Assembly (NCBI RefSeq): GCF_014197535.1 | Contig: NZ_JACIFV010000038.1 | Location: forward strand, 1-40,660 | Length of the DNA: 40,660 nucleotides | Direction of reading: 5' to 3' | Source of the DNA: Rhizobium aethiopicum | GTDB lineage: Bacteria > Pseudomonadota > Alphaproteobacteria > Rhizobiales > Rhizobiaceae | Shown: piece after piece, positions 1-7,743 of the stretch | How positions within the stretch are numbered: the stretch's first letter is position 1 | Layout: every line of letters begins with the position of its first letter | Program-made: the position numbers and the translations under genes | Notes under the pieces: model-generated | Databases searched by the model: none | What the model saw: the letters and a program-made list of their open reading frames with translations, nothing else | Told to the model about the DNA's origin: nothing

Positions 1-317
1 TCGGCCACCGCTTTCAGGATCTTGGCCACAGCGAGCGGCTCGACTTGCTCGTCGGTCTCGACCAGGATCGCCCGGTCGGCGCCCATGGCGAGCGCCGTCC
101 GTAGCGTCTCCTCGGCCTTGGCAGGGCCGATCGACACCACCACCACTTCTTCCGCCTTGCCGGCCTCCTTCAATCTCAGCGCCTCTTCCACCGAGATCTC
201 GTCGAACGGGTTCATCGACATCTTCACATTGGCAAGCTCGACACCCGTGCCATCCGGCTTAACCCGGATCTTCACGTTGTAGTCGACTACCCGCTTGACG
301 GGCACGAGAATCTTCAT
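1..317 (-). CDS. etfB: Electron transfer flavoprotein subunit beta, N-terminal part (runs off window)
   Basis: The reverse strand reads from an ATG at 317 for 105 codons to the window edge without a stop. The protein begins MKILVPVKRVVDYNVKIRVK and continues through SMNPFDEISVEEALRLKEAG and a GADRAILVETDE stretch, which is the typical start of EtfB. EtfB pairs with EtfA, which binds FAD, to carry electrons from acyl-CoA and other dehydrogenases to ETF-ubiquinone oxidoreductase in the cytoplasm. An AAGGAAGG-like ribosome site precedes the ATG. The gene is incomplete here; etfA would be expected beyond base 1. A large palindrome at 465-500 lies upstream and could be its operator. Identification is strong; the missing C-terminal half cannot be judged. 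Confidence 0.95.
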   Translation of the reverse strand, partial: MKILVPVKRVVDYNVKIRVKPDGTGVELANVKMSMNPFDEISVEEALRLKEAGKAEEVVVVSIGPAKAEETLRTALAMGADRAILVETDEQVEPLAVAKILKAVA

Positions 318-464
318 GGGGGCCTTCCTTCAAGAGAAACTGGTTTCAGGAGTTTTTTGAAAAATGCGCGTTCAGGCGCCGCTTCGATTGTCGAATGGCG
401 ACATGGATACGCGTTTTTCCTCCAAATACAACGCTTGCATGACGCCGGCTGGGAATCGCCCCGG

Positions 465-500
465 CAATATATGGACGTTTACGTACACGTCAATATATCG
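465..500. promoter_or_regulatory. 36-base imperfect palindrome upstream of etfB (possible operator)
   Basis: The two halves match at 30 of 36 positions around a TACGTA centre (480-485), with outer ATATAT arms and inner GACGT/ACGTC arms. It is AT-rich at the ends and has no T-run, so it does not look like a terminator. It lies two bases beyond the rhomboid stop codon and about 150 bases upstream of the etfB start. The inner ACGT-N2-ACGT arrangement (478-493) resembles sites of MerR-family regulators of acyl-CoA catabolism such as LiuR. That assignment is from memory and is inference only. Confidence 0.5.
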
Positions 501-501
501 A

Positions 502-1284
502 TCAGCGCCGGCCTCGGCCCCAGGGAAGACGCTGCTCGCTGCGGCCGCCTGTGGCGGCCGCAACGGCGCCAGCTTCATCCCTGACGGCGCGGGGCGTGAC
601 GATTTCCCGGTCGAAGAGCGGCACGCCTGGACGGCGCAAGACGAGGATCAGCAGGGCACCGGCAAGGATGCCGCCGACATGGGCGCCCCAGGAAACATCG
701 CCATCCGGCGCAATCGCCAGCATGAAGAATTGTTGTCCGATCCACAAAAGCAGCGGCACGAAGGCGGGCAGGGGCAAGGGCACGCGCAGGAACACCAGCA
801 CCCAGACCCTGACGCGCGGATGCAGCATGACATAGGCGGCAACGACGCCGGAGATCGCCCCGGAAGCGCCGACCAGCGGCGCTTCCGACGTCGTCGTCAG
901 CAGACCGTGGCAAAGGGCGCCAGCAGCCGCGCAGAGGAGGTAGAAAAGCAGGAAACGCATATGCCCCATCGCATCCTCGACATTGTCGCCGAAGACCCAG
1001 AGAAAGACCATGTTGGAGGCCAGATGCCAGAAACCCGTATGGACGAGGGCATAGGTGAGATAGGTCAGCGGCTCCGGCACGATTTCCAATCCCTGTGCCA
1101 ATTGCGCGTGCCCGAAGGCGATCGCCGGGATGAAGCCGAGACCGACCGTCGTCGCCTGGGCTGCCAGTTCGCTCTCCAAACTGGTGAAGAGCCAGACGGC
1201 GACGTTCAAGGTGATCAAGGCGAGAGTCACCCACTGAACCTTGATATGTTTCAGCGTATTGGCATCGTGAAGTGGTATGAACAT
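502..1284 (-). CDS. Rhomboid family intramembrane serine protease
   Basis: A 260-residue polytopic membrane protein starting MFIPLHDANTLKHIKVQW. The rhomboid signature is complete: HTGFWHLASNM near residues 82-92, the catalytic serine in GASG (Ser141) and the catalytic histidine in GAHVGG (His202). Rhomboids cut single-pass membrane proteins inside the bilayer; no substrate can be inferred here. The frame is open 19 codons further upstream, but those residues (GSGKKQIGLPRSRS...) are unlike rhomboid N-termini, and a G-rich Shine-Dalgarno precedes the ATG at 1284, so I chose that start. The C-terminal tail after the last membrane segment is basic and Ala/Gly-rich. It sits 32 bases after the adenosyltransferase gene on the same strand, probably co-transcribed with it. 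Confidence 0.9.
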   Translation of the reverse strand: MFIPLHDANTLKHIKVQWVTLALITLNVAVWLFTSLESELAAQATTVGLGFIPAIAFGHAQLAQGLEIVPEPLTYLTYALVHTGFWHLASNMVFLWVFGDNVEDAMGHMRFLLFYLLCAAAGALCHGLLTTTSEAPLVGASGAISGVVAAYVMLHPRVRVWVLVFLRVPLPLPAFVPLLLWIGQQFFMLAIAPDGDVSWGAHVGGILAGALLILVLRRPGVPLFDREIVTPRAVRDEAGAVAAATGGRSEQRLPWGRGRR

Positions 1285-1316
1285 AAGGCCCCCCGGCGAT
1301 CGTGATCGCGGCAAAC

Positions 1317-1895
1317 CTATCTGTTTTTTCCCGGAACCCAAAGCACATCCGCACGACCGCGGTCATTCGCATGACGGGCCGCGACGAAGAGGAAATCAGA
1401 GAGCCGATTGATATACTTCATCGCGGTTTCGCCAATGATCTCCCCGTCCGTGCGCGCAAGCGTGACCATCAGGCGCTCGGCCCGCCGCGCGATCGTGCGG
1501 GCCAGATGCAGATGCGCGGCAGCCGGGCTGCCGCCCGGCAGGATGAAGGATTTCAGCGGATCCAGATCGGCGTTGAGCCGGTCGATATCGCGTTCGATCC
1601 GCTCGACCTGCGTCTCGACGATCCGCAACGGCTCATAGGCCGAGGGCTCGCCGGTGTCGGGAGTGGCGAGATCGGCGCCGAGGTCGAAGAGATCGTTCTG
1701 GATCGACATCAGCATCACGTCGAGCTCGGGCAAGCCTGTCGTGTGAAGCCGCGCCAAGCCGATCGCGGAATTGGCCTCGTCGATCGTGCCGTAGGCGGCG
1801 ACGCGCAGGTCGTCCTTCATGCGCCGAGGTCCGGAAACAAGACCGGTCGTGCCGTCGTCGCCTGTTTTGGTGTAGATCTTGTTGAGTTTCACCAT
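1317..1895 (-). CDS. PduO-type cob(I)alamin adenosyltransferase
   Basis: 192 residues beginning MVKLNKIYTKTGDDGTTGLV, the ATP-binding N-terminal motif of the PduO/MMAB family, followed by the helical bundle with YGTIDEANSAIG and an RTIARRAER motif near residue 135. It transfers the adenosyl group of ATP to cob(I)alamin, giving adenosylcobalamin, in the cytoplasm. Length fits the family (about 190). The gene lies in a leftward run with the rhomboid gene and etfB; in rhizobia this enzyme commonly sits beside etfBA. It is distinct from the CobA/CobO type, so I leave the symbol blank. Its upstream region holds a RIME-like repeat. Confidence 0.92.
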   Translation of the reverse strand: MVKLNKIYTKTGDDGTTGLVSGPRRMKDDLRVAAYGTIDEANSAIGLARLHTTGLPELDVMLMSIQNDLFDLGADLATPDTGEPSAYEPLRIVETQVERIERDIDRLNADLDPLKSFILPGGSPAAAHLHLARTIARRAERLMVTLARTDGEIIGETAMKYINRLSDFLFVAARHANDRGRADVLWVPGKNR

Positions 1896-1930
1896 GTCGC
1901 ACCGCTTGGCGGGAGGATTGTCGCTTCACC

Positions 1931-2038
1931 CCAACCTCCGTCATGCTCGGGCTTGACCCGAGCATCCACGCCGCATCGATCAGCTGCCGTGGCATGGATC
2001 CTCGGCTCAAGGCCGAGGATGACGGAGAGTGGAGTTGG
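1931..2038. repeat. RIME-like compound palindromic repeat
   Basis: An element of about 108 bases with nested inverted repeats. Hairpin 1 has perfect 9-base arms at 1943-1951 and 1957-1965 with a 5-base loop. Hairpin 2 has perfect 9-base arms at 1998-2006 and 2012-2020 with a 5-base loop. The flanks also pair: CCAAC at 1931-1935 with GTTGG at 2034-2038, and CTCCGTCA at 1936-1943 with TGACGGAG at 2020-2027. Two large palindromes in about 108 bases is how the Rhizobium intergenic mosaic element RIME1 is described. I saw no second copy in this window. Confidence 0.75.
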
Positions 2039-2142
2039 CCTTTTCGCCAAACTTGATGCTGCGTGAAGAGACACCTCATCCGGCATCACGGTCTCCTCGG
2101 TCATTCCCATTCGTCATCAAAACAACCACTCCATGGTTTCCG

Positions 2143-2346
2143 TCAGCTCGGACGGCCGCCGCCGGTCAGCCAGAGCGTCAGCATGATCAGGACGACGGCG
2201 ATCGCCTGCAACAGGACGCGAAGCTGCATCAGCTTGTTGGAAAGGTTGGCATCACCGCCCTTCATCATGTTGAAGAGGCCGCGGATCAGCACGAGGGCGA
2301 CGATGCCCATGACGATGATCGCAAGGATATAGGTGGCCGTGGACAT
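2143..2346 (-). CDS. Small HIG1-domain twin-transmembrane protein
   Basis: 67 residues with two hydrophobic helices (about 4-22 and 44-62) joined by a basic loop containing RGLFNMMKGGDANLSNKLMQLR. This is the pattern of bacterial HIG1/hypoxia-induced-domain proteins, which associate with respiratory complexes in the inner membrane. The ATG at 2346 is preceded by GAGAAAG at nine bases; a TTG three codons upstream is possible but too close to that site. It lies 18 bases downstream of the SDR gene on the same strand, so they probably share a transcript. The exact role is unknown. Confidence 0.8.
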   Translation of the reverse strand: MSTATYILAIIVMGIVALVLIRGLFNMMKGGDANLSNKLMQLRVLLQAIAVVLIMLTLWLTGGGRPS

Positions 2347-2364
2347 GGTATTCAACTTTCTCGA

Positions 2365-3198
2365 TCAATCGGTCCAGCGCATCAGATTGTAGAAGAGGTC
2401 CGCCGGAAGCAGCCGCTTCAGGAGCATGCCCTGTTTAGCCGGAGTCGTTACAGGATAATGTGGCCTTGGTCTTTTCGAGTTCAATGCGTGTTTCAATACC
2501 GAATAAACCGCGTCGGGGCCAAGTTTGTGGCGGTTGACCGGCCCCGAGCCGTCAAGCCTTGCCATCTGTCTGGCATAATCGGCGGCGTGCGGCGAATTCT
2601 CGAGGTCGATGTTTTCCCTGAACTTTGCGAGCGCCTTGGCGGTGAAACGCGTGGCGATCGGCCCGGGCTCGATCAGGCTCACATGGATGCCGCTGCCGTA
2701 GAGTTCCATGCGCAGGGTGATGCTGAGGCCCTCGAGGGCAAATTTCGAGGCGGTGTAGGCACCGCGATAGCGATAGGGAACCAAGCCGAGAATGGAGGAG
2801 CATTGCACGATCCGTCCGCGACCATGTTTGCGCATCGACGGAATGAGCTGTCGGGTCAATTCGTGCCAGCCGAAGAAGTTCGCTTCGAATTGCGCGCGGA
2901 GCGCCGTCGTCGACAGATCCTCGACGGCGCCAGGCTGGCCATAGGCACCGTTGTTGAAGAGCGCGTCGATGCGGCCGCCGCTGCGATCGAGGACCGCGGC
3001 TACCAGGTCGGAGATGGTGTCGACCCTGGCATAGTCCATCACGAAAGCTTCGATGCCGTCGGTTTCCAGTGCCGGCAGATCATCGGCCTTGCGCACTGTC
3101 GCAAAGACACGCCAGCCATCGGCTTTCAGCGCCCGGGCGCAGTAAGCGCCGATGCCGGAGGAACAGCCGGTGACGACGATTGTGCGCTGTTCCGCCAT
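2365..3198 (-). CDS. Short-chain dehydrogenase/reductase (SDR)
   Basis: 277 residues. The Rossmann cofactor motif TGCSSGIG is at residues 10-17, an altered NNAG motif (NNGAYG) at 82-87, the catalytic Ser near 134-135, and the YTASK form of YxxxK at 148-152. This is a classical NAD(P)-dependent SDR with an intact catalytic set; the substrate is not predictable. The open frame extends far upstream, but that part is antisense to the neighbouring yihY-like gene. The ATG at 3198 starts exactly at the SDR N-terminus (MAEQRTIVVTGCSSGIG). It is divergent from the YihY-family gene with 75 bases between starts, and is followed by the HIG1 gene. Confidence 0.9.
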   Translation of the reverse strand: MAEQRTIVVTGCSSGIGAYCARALKADGWRVFATVRKADDLPALETDGIEAFVMDYARVDTISDLVAAVLDRSGGRIDALFNNGAYGQPGAVEDLSTTALRAQFEANFFGWHELTRQLIPSMRKHGRGRIVQCSSILGLVPYRYRGAYTASKFALEGLSITLRMELYGSGIHVSLIEPGPIATRFTAKALAKFRENIDLENSPHAADYARQMARLDGSGPVNRHKLGPDAVYSVLKHALNSKRPRPHYPVTTPAKQGMLLKRLLPADLFYNLMRWTD

Positions 3199-3273
3199 GG
3201 AATGATTCCTGTACAAAATGGGACTCGTTTCCCATATTCGGCCAGAGGATACAATCTGGAAGCCGGGGACGGA

Positions 3274-4197
3274 ATGCGGAAGGCGCTGCGCACGATCTAC
3301 GACGTGGTCTATGACGCGATCTGTCACATGGTCGAGGATGACGGCTTTGCCATGGCGAGCCACGTGGCGCTGTCGAGCCTGCTTGCGGTTTTCCCGTTCC
3401 TGATCTTCGGCACGGCGCTTGCAAGCTTCCTCGGCGCCGATCAGTTTTCCTCCACCGCCATTCACCTGATCTTCGACACCTGGCCGGAGGCGATCGCCAA
3501 GCCGCTCGCCGACCAGGTGCTCCAGGTCCTGACCATTCAGCGCGGCGGGCTGCTGACGATCTCGGTGCTGGCGGCGGCCTATTTCGCCTCGAACGGCGTC
3601 GAAGCGCTGCGCATCTCGCTCAACCGTGCCTATCGGGTGCAGGAAACGCGGCCGTGGTATTTCACCCGCCTCGCCAGCCTCGGCTATGTGCTGATTGCCG
3701 TCATCATCTTCGCGGCGATCAGCATCCTGCTGGTGGCGGTGCCATTGGCTCTCGACTATGCCCGGAAGTGGCTTCCGCTGTTTGCCGATACGCTCGACGT
3801 CGTCTTCAGCTGGCGCATCTACGGCACCCTTGTCGTGCTCACCGTCGGGCTGCTGGTCATGCATCTGTGGCTGCCGGCCGGCAAGCGGCGGGTGTTCGAC
3901 GTCATTCCCGGCGTGCTGCTGACGCTGCTTCTGTGGCTGGCCGGCGCGTTGGTCTTTGCCTATTACCTTGCGACCTTCGCCAATTATACCGCGACCTATG
4001 CCGGTCTCGCCTCGGTGATGATCGTGCTGATCTTCCTCTACATGGTCGGCGTCATCTTCATCATCGGCGCAGAGATCAACGCGGCGCTGATCAAGTTCCG
4101 CGTCTTCCGGATGTTCTCGCACACGCTTTCGATCGTCGGCAGAGAGCGTGTCAAACGGCGGTCAGAGCCCGACAAGGCGGCGAATATCGGCCCCTGA
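3274..4197 (+). CDS. YihY/UPF0761 (BrkB-type) inner-membrane protein
   Basis: 307 residues with about six membrane helices. The start MRKALRTIYDVVYDAICHMV is followed by the family pattern of an amphipathic N-terminus, HVALSSLLAVFPFLIFGTAL, a central ASNGVEALRISLNRAYR motif near residue 110, and the closing YAGLASVMIVLIFLYMVGVI and IGAEINAAL helices. The family was once called ribonuclease BN, wrongly; its role is unsettled, with links to envelope function. A GGGGACGGA ribosome site precedes the ATG. The last 36 bases overlap the end of gluQ-RS on the other strand. Confidence 0.9.
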   Translation: MRKALRTIYDVVYDAICHMVEDDGFAMASHVALSSLLAVFPFLIFGTALASFLGADQFSSTAIHLIFDTWPEAIAKPLADQVLQVLTIQRGGLLTISVLAAAYFASNGVEALRISLNRAYRVQETRPWYFTRLASLGYVLIAVIIFAAISILLVAVPLALDYARKWLPLFADTLDVVFSWRIYGTLVVLTVGLLVMHLWLPAGKRRVFDVIPGVLLTLLLWLAGALVFAYYLATFANYTATYAGLASVMIVLIFLYMVGVIFIIGAEINAALIKFRVFRMFSHTLSIVGRERVKRRSEPDKAANIGP

Positions 4198-5043
4198 CAT
4201 GCCCTGGGCACGCAATTCGGCAAGGCCGCTGTCACCTTCGCTTTTCGAAAGCTTACGGCCATCGGTGTCGAGAATGAGACGATGGTGGTGATAGAGGGGC
4301 TGCGGCAAGCCGAGCAGCACCTGCAGCAGCCGGTGCACCGATGTGGCGTGGAAGAGGTCGAGCCCGCGTACGACATGGGTGACGCCCTGCAGCGCATCGT
4401 CGACGACCACCGAAAGATGATAGCTCGAGGGGGCATCCGAGCGAGACAGGATGACATCTCCCCAGACGTCGGGTTCGGCGGCGATCTGGCCCGTCCTGCC
4501 GTCGCCGGTTTCGGTCCAGAATAGCAGTTCGCCGATCAGGTCGAGTGCCCTACGCATATCGAGCCGCCAGGCATGTTTTTTCCCGGAGGAAAGGATATCC
4601 CGCCATTCGGCCTCGGACCGCTCGCGATCAACCGGCGGGTAATGCGGCGTGCCATCGGGGTCGCGCGGCCAGGATTGGCCGGTTGCCTCGTAGGCGGAGA
4701 CACGCGCCTTCACCTCACCGCGCGTCAAGAAAGCCGGGTAGACCAGGCCGCGCTCGATCAATGCGTGGAGCGCCGCCTGATATTCCGGGAAATGTTCCGA
4801 CTGGCGCCGCACCGGGCTTTCCCAATCGATAGCAAGCCAGTCGAGGTCCCTCAGGATGCCGGCCTCGAATTCGGGGGTGCAGCGCGTCTGGTCGATATCC
4901 TCGATGCGCAGCAGCAGGCGGCCATTTTCGGCTTCGGCCATATCGCGGTTCAAAAAGGCCGACAGCGCATGGCCGAGATGCAGCGATCCGTTGGGACTCG
5001 GCGCAAAACGAAAGACAGGTTTTTGACGCTCGCTCGTGGTCAT
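4162..5043 (-). CDS. gluQ: Glutamyl-Q tRNA(Asp) synthetase
   Basis: 293 residues, a truncated class I glutamyl-tRNA-synthetase-like enzyme without the anticodon-binding domain. It has FAPSPNGSLHLGHALSAFLN (HIGH motif at 22-25), LLLRIEDIDQTR, and KLSKSEG (KMSKS-type) at 264-270. The family glutamylates the queuosine base in tRNA(Asp). The E. coli enzyme carries a zinc site with a Cys-x-Cys after its YP segment; here that position reads YPAFLTRGEV with no cysteines, so the zinc site appears lost. The ATG at 5043 gives the normal N-terminus. It converges with the YihY gene (36-base overlap) and diverges from the alkA-like gene. Confidence 0.93.
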   Translation of the reverse strand: MTTSERQKPVFRFAPSPNGSLHLGHALSAFLNRDMAEAENGRLLLRIEDIDQTRCTPEFEAGILRDLDWLAIDWESPVRRQSEHFPEYQAALHALIERGLVYPAFLTRGEVKARVSAYEATGQSWPRDPDGTPHYPPVDRERSEAEWRDILSSGKKHAWRLDMRRALDLIGELLFWTETGDGRTGQIAAEPDVWGDVILSRSDAPSSYHLSVVVDDALQGVTHVVRGLDLFHATSVHRLLQVLLGLPQPLYHHHRLILDTDGRKLSKSEGDSGLAELRAQGMSGADIRRLVGL

Positions 5044-5089
5044 GCTTTCTTCTGCCACGGATTTTGGTTTCGAACCACTGGGAGGACGC

Positions 5090-5734
5090 GTGCAGATCAT
5101 CCGCAACGGCGATGACGTCAGGCTGGGGCTCGAAGCATTGCTGCGCCTCGACCCACGCCTTGTGCCGATCGCAGCGGATGCAGGGCCTGTTCCACTGCGG
5201 CTGCGCGAACCCGGTTTTGCCGGCCTTGCCCATATCATCGTCTCGCAAATGGTCTCGCGCGCCAGCGCCGAGGCAATCTGGCGGCGCATGCTGCCGGCGG
5301 ACGGGCCACTGACCGCCGAAGGTTACATGCTGCTGGCGCCCGAGGCCTGGCGGGAATTCGGCCTGTCGCGCGCCAAGGCCGACACGCTGTCGCGGATCGC
5401 TGACGCGGTTGCCTCCGGCCGCCTCGATCTTTCCGGCCTCTGCCTGAAGCCACCGGACGAAGCGCTTGGTGAACTCACCGCCTTGAAGGGCGTCGGTCCA
5501 TGGACGGCGGAGGTCTATCTGATGTTCTGCGGCGGCCACGCCGATGTCTTTCCGGCCGGCGATGTGGCGCTCCAGAATGCCGTCGGCGCTGCGCTTGGAC
5601 TTGCGGCGCGGCCGCAAACAAAGGCGCTTGCCAAGCTTTCGGAGATATGGTCGCCGTGGCGCTCCGTAGCGGCCCGGCTTTTCTGGGCCTATTACGCCAC
5701 GAAAATGCGGCGCGACATGGTGCCGACCGGCTGA
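5090..5734 (+). CDS. DNA-3-methyladenine glycosylase II (AlkA-like HhH-GPD)
   Basis: 214 residues of the HhH-GPD superfamily. The hairpin LKGVGPWTA is at 132-140 and the catalytic aspartate in FPAGDVALQ is Asp158, matching AlkA. The enzyme excises alkylated bases such as 3-methyladenine in base-excision repair. A GTG at 5090 with GGGAGG five bases upstream is the best start; in-frame GTG/ATG codons at 5036 and 5042 have no ribosome site and would overlap the start of gluQ-RS. It lacks the N-terminal domain of E. coli AlkA, as is common for the shorter bacterial homologues. It is divergent from gluQ-RS and followed by the HNH gene on the same strand. Confidence 0.88.
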   Translation: MQIIRNGDDVRLGLEALLRLDPRLVPIAADAGPVPLRLREPGFAGLAHIIVSQMVSRASAEAIWRRMLPADGPLTAEGYMLLAPEAWREFGLSRAKADTLSRIADAVASGRLDLSGLCLKPPDEALGELTALKGVGPWTAEVYLMFCGGHADVFPAGDVALQNAVGAALGLAARPQTKALAKLSEIWSPWRSVAARLFWAYYATKMRRDMVPTG

Positions 5735-5845
5735 TCGGCCACACTCTTCAAATTGCCTTTATCCTCTGAATTTATTGGACTTCACAATCCTGTAACAACC
5801 GGCCTAATATACAGGAGCAGATGCCGAATCGATCAGGAGAGTCCC

Positions 5846-6403
5846 TTGACGATTGCAGTCTCACCGCAGGCCCTGCCGGCGCTCGTCCTGAACGCTGACT
5901 ACCGGCCGCTGAGTTATTACCCCTTGTCGCTCTGGTCCTGGCAGGACGCGATCAAGGCGGTATTTCTCGACCGTGTGAACATCATCGCGGAATATGAACA
6001 TTCGGTTTCCTCACCGAGCTTTTCGATGCGGCTTCCGAGTGTCGTGTGCCTGAAGACTTACGTTCAGCCATCCCGCAATCCGGCTTTCACCCGGTTCAAC
6101 GTCTTCCTGCGCGACCGGTTCGAGTGCCAGTATTGCGGCTCTCATGACGACCTGACTTTCGACCACGTCATCCCGCGCGCCCATGGCGGCGAGACGACCT
6201 GGGAGAATGTGGTGGCGGCCTGCTCGCCCTGCAATCTGCGCAAGGGCAGCAAGCTTCCGAAGCAGGCTGGTATGTTCCCGGCGCAGAAGCCCTATCAGCC
6301 GACGGTGCAGGACCTGCACAATAACGGCCGGCTGTTTCCGCCCAACTATTTGCATGAAAGCTGGCTCGACTATCTCTACTGGGATACCGAACTACAGCCC
6401 TGA
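5846..6403 (+). CDS. HNH endonuclease
   Basis: 185 residues. The C-terminal half carries an HNH fold with a zinc ribbon: CQYC (Cys94, Cys97), FDHVIPRAHGG (Asp106, His107), WENVVAACSPCN (Asn121, Cys126, Cys129, Asn130). This type is widespread as a stand-alone chromosomal gene in alphaproteobacteria; its biological target is not known. The frame is open from 5753, but the TTG at 5846 has AGGAGAG just upstream and yields the conserved start MTIAVSPQALPALVLNADYR. It converges with dsbB, with stops ten bases apart. No methylase or restriction partner is adjacent, so there is no reason to call it restriction-modification. Confidence 0.85.
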   Translation: MTIAVSPQALPALVLNADYRPLSYYPLSLWSWQDAIKAVFLDRVNIIAEYEHSVSSPSFSMRLPSVVCLKTYVQPSRNPAFTRFNVFLRDRFECQYCGSHDDLTFDHVIPRAHGGETTWENVVAACSPCNLRKGSKLPKQAGMFPAQKPYQPTVQDLHNNGRLFPPNYLHESWLDYLYWDTELQP

Positions 6404-6413
6404 CAGGCTCGCC

Positions 6414-6929
6414 TCACGCAGATTTGCGGACGCCGACGAAGGCGAACGCTGCGAGCAAGATGCCGGCGAACACGTTCCAGCCTGCAAAAGACAGGCCAAG
6501 CACCCTGAGCGCCGCATCGGTGCAGGATGGGCCTTTGATCGTATTGAGCTCGGTCAGCAGATCGCCGGCGTTGCTCGTCATGCTGTTTGCGGTCGTCGAG
6601 CAGGTGGCCGGTCCCGGCCAGAAATGCCATTCCACGCCGGCGTGATAGACGCCCATGCCGGCCGTCACCAGCATCAGGATGCCGGCAGCAAGCAGCATTG
6701 CGCGGGAAATCCAGTTCGGCAGACCGGCAAGCTCGCAGATGGCAGCGAGAATGGCGATCGGGATGGCATAATAATAGGGCTGGCGCTGCAGCAGGCAGAG
6801 TGCGCAGGGAATATAGCCGCCGATATATTGGAAACCGAGCGCGGCGCCGACCACCGCCGCCATGCCGATAGCGAGCAATACGGAATAGGTAAAGCCGGGG
6901 CGGGCGAGCGGCGAGGAAGTGGCGGTCAT
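6414..6929 (-). CDS. dsbB: Disulfide bond formation protein B
   Basis: 171 residues with four membrane helices. The first redox pair is PCALC (Cys42, Cys45) after helix 1, and the second-loop cysteines are Cys110 (PATCST) and Cys136 (GPSCTD). This is the DsbB layout: it reoxidises the periplasmic thiol oxidase DsbA and passes electrons to quinone. The QRxPYY segment after the CxxC is typical. I chose the ATG at 6929; the frame is open 17 codons further upstream, but that would overlap the yqaA-like gene. It follows that gene by 22 bases on the same strand, so they form an operon. No dsbA is present in the window. Confidence 0.9.
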   Translation of the reverse strand: MTATSSPLARPGFTYSVLLAIGMAAVVGAALGFQYIGGYIPCALCLLQRQPYYYAIPIAILAAICELAGLPNWISRAMLLAAGILMLVTAGMGVYHAGVEWHFWPGPATCSTTANSMTSNAGDLLTELNTIKGPSCTDAALRVLGLSFAGWNVFAGILLAAFAFVGVRKSA

Positions 6930-6951
6930 GGCGGAACTCCGCAAAGTGGGC

Positions 6952-7542
6952 CTAGTGAGCGAAAGAGCGGTAGCCGACATATAGCACGATCACGGCACCG
7001 GCACCGATGCCGACGATCTGGCCGAGGCGCTTTTCGATGAAATGCCGGATCGGCTCGCCGTAGCGGCGCAGCAGCCAAGCGAGGAACAGGAAACGCGCGC
7101 CGCGCGCAACGATCGCCGAAACGATGAACAGACCGAGATTGACGTGGATGACGCCGGAGAGGATGGTCACGATCTTGATCGGCGGCAGATGTGCGAGACC
7201 TGATGTGACGAGCAGCAGCAGGATCCACTCGTAGGTGACATAGGCCTTCATCTGCTCAAAGGCATCGAGCTTGCCGTAGAATGCGAGAACCGGCCGCGCC
7301 ACCGTCTCGTAGGCGTAAAAGCCGAGCGCCCAGCCGGCGATGCCGCCGAGCACGGAGGCGATGGTTGCAATCAGCGCATAGCGGTAGGAGCGTTCCGGCT
7401 TGGCAAGCGCCATCGGCAGAAACAGAACATCGGCGGGGACGAGAAAGACGGAGCTTTCGACGAAGGCGATGACGGCGAGCCAGACTTCGGCCGATTTGCG
7501 CGAGGCCAGAGACATGGTCCAGTCGTAAAGTCTGCGAAGCAT
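6952..7542 (-). CDS. YqaA/DedA-family membrane protein
   Basis: 196 residues with several membrane helices. It contains ESSVFLVPADVLFLPMAL near residue 30, a GGIAGWALGFYAYE motif and RGARFLFLAWLLRRYGEPIR, all characteristic of the YqaA branch of the SNARE-associated/DedA (VTT) superfamily. DedA proteins act in the inner membrane and are linked to lipid carrier or phospholipid flipping and envelope homeostasis; the YqaA branch is less well studied. A strong purine-rich ribosome site (AGGAAAGGA) precedes the ATG. It is the first gene of a two-gene unit with dsbB. Confidence 0.85.
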   Translation of the reverse strand: MLRRLYDWTMSLASRKSAEVWLAVIAFVESSVFLVPADVLFLPMALAKPERSYRYALIATIASVLGGIAGWALGFYAYETVARPVLAFYGKLDAFEQMKAYVTYEWILLLLVTSGLAHLPPIKIVTILSGVIHVNLGLFIVSAIVARGARFLFLAWLLRRYGEPIRHFIEKRLGQIVGIGAGAVIVLYVGYRSFAH

Positions 7543-7743
7543 TCCATTCCTTTCCTATTGCGGTGCGAAAAGCTTTAGGGGTCGTATGCGGCGCTGTAAA
7601 TGCTCGCCCGTGTCCTTCGTGCCACCGCCGTCTAAAAATTTTGTGATGCGGAGGCGTCGCCGCCTTTCCCAAGATTTCATGTGATTGCGAATCGGCCATT
7701 CTGCGGCAAGGTTTACGTGGTCGACGTGCAGGGTGGAATGAGA

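Noticed and set aside
2029..3273. Upstream 415-codon extension of the YihY-family frame
   Set aside because: It is antisense to the HIG1 and SDR genes; similarity to the family and a ribosome site begin at the ATG at 3274.
5846..6403. HNH gene as part of a restriction or anti-phage system
   Set aside because: No methylase, specificity subunit or defence partner is adjacent; this stand-alone form appears to be a conserved chromosomal gene in alphaproteobacteria.
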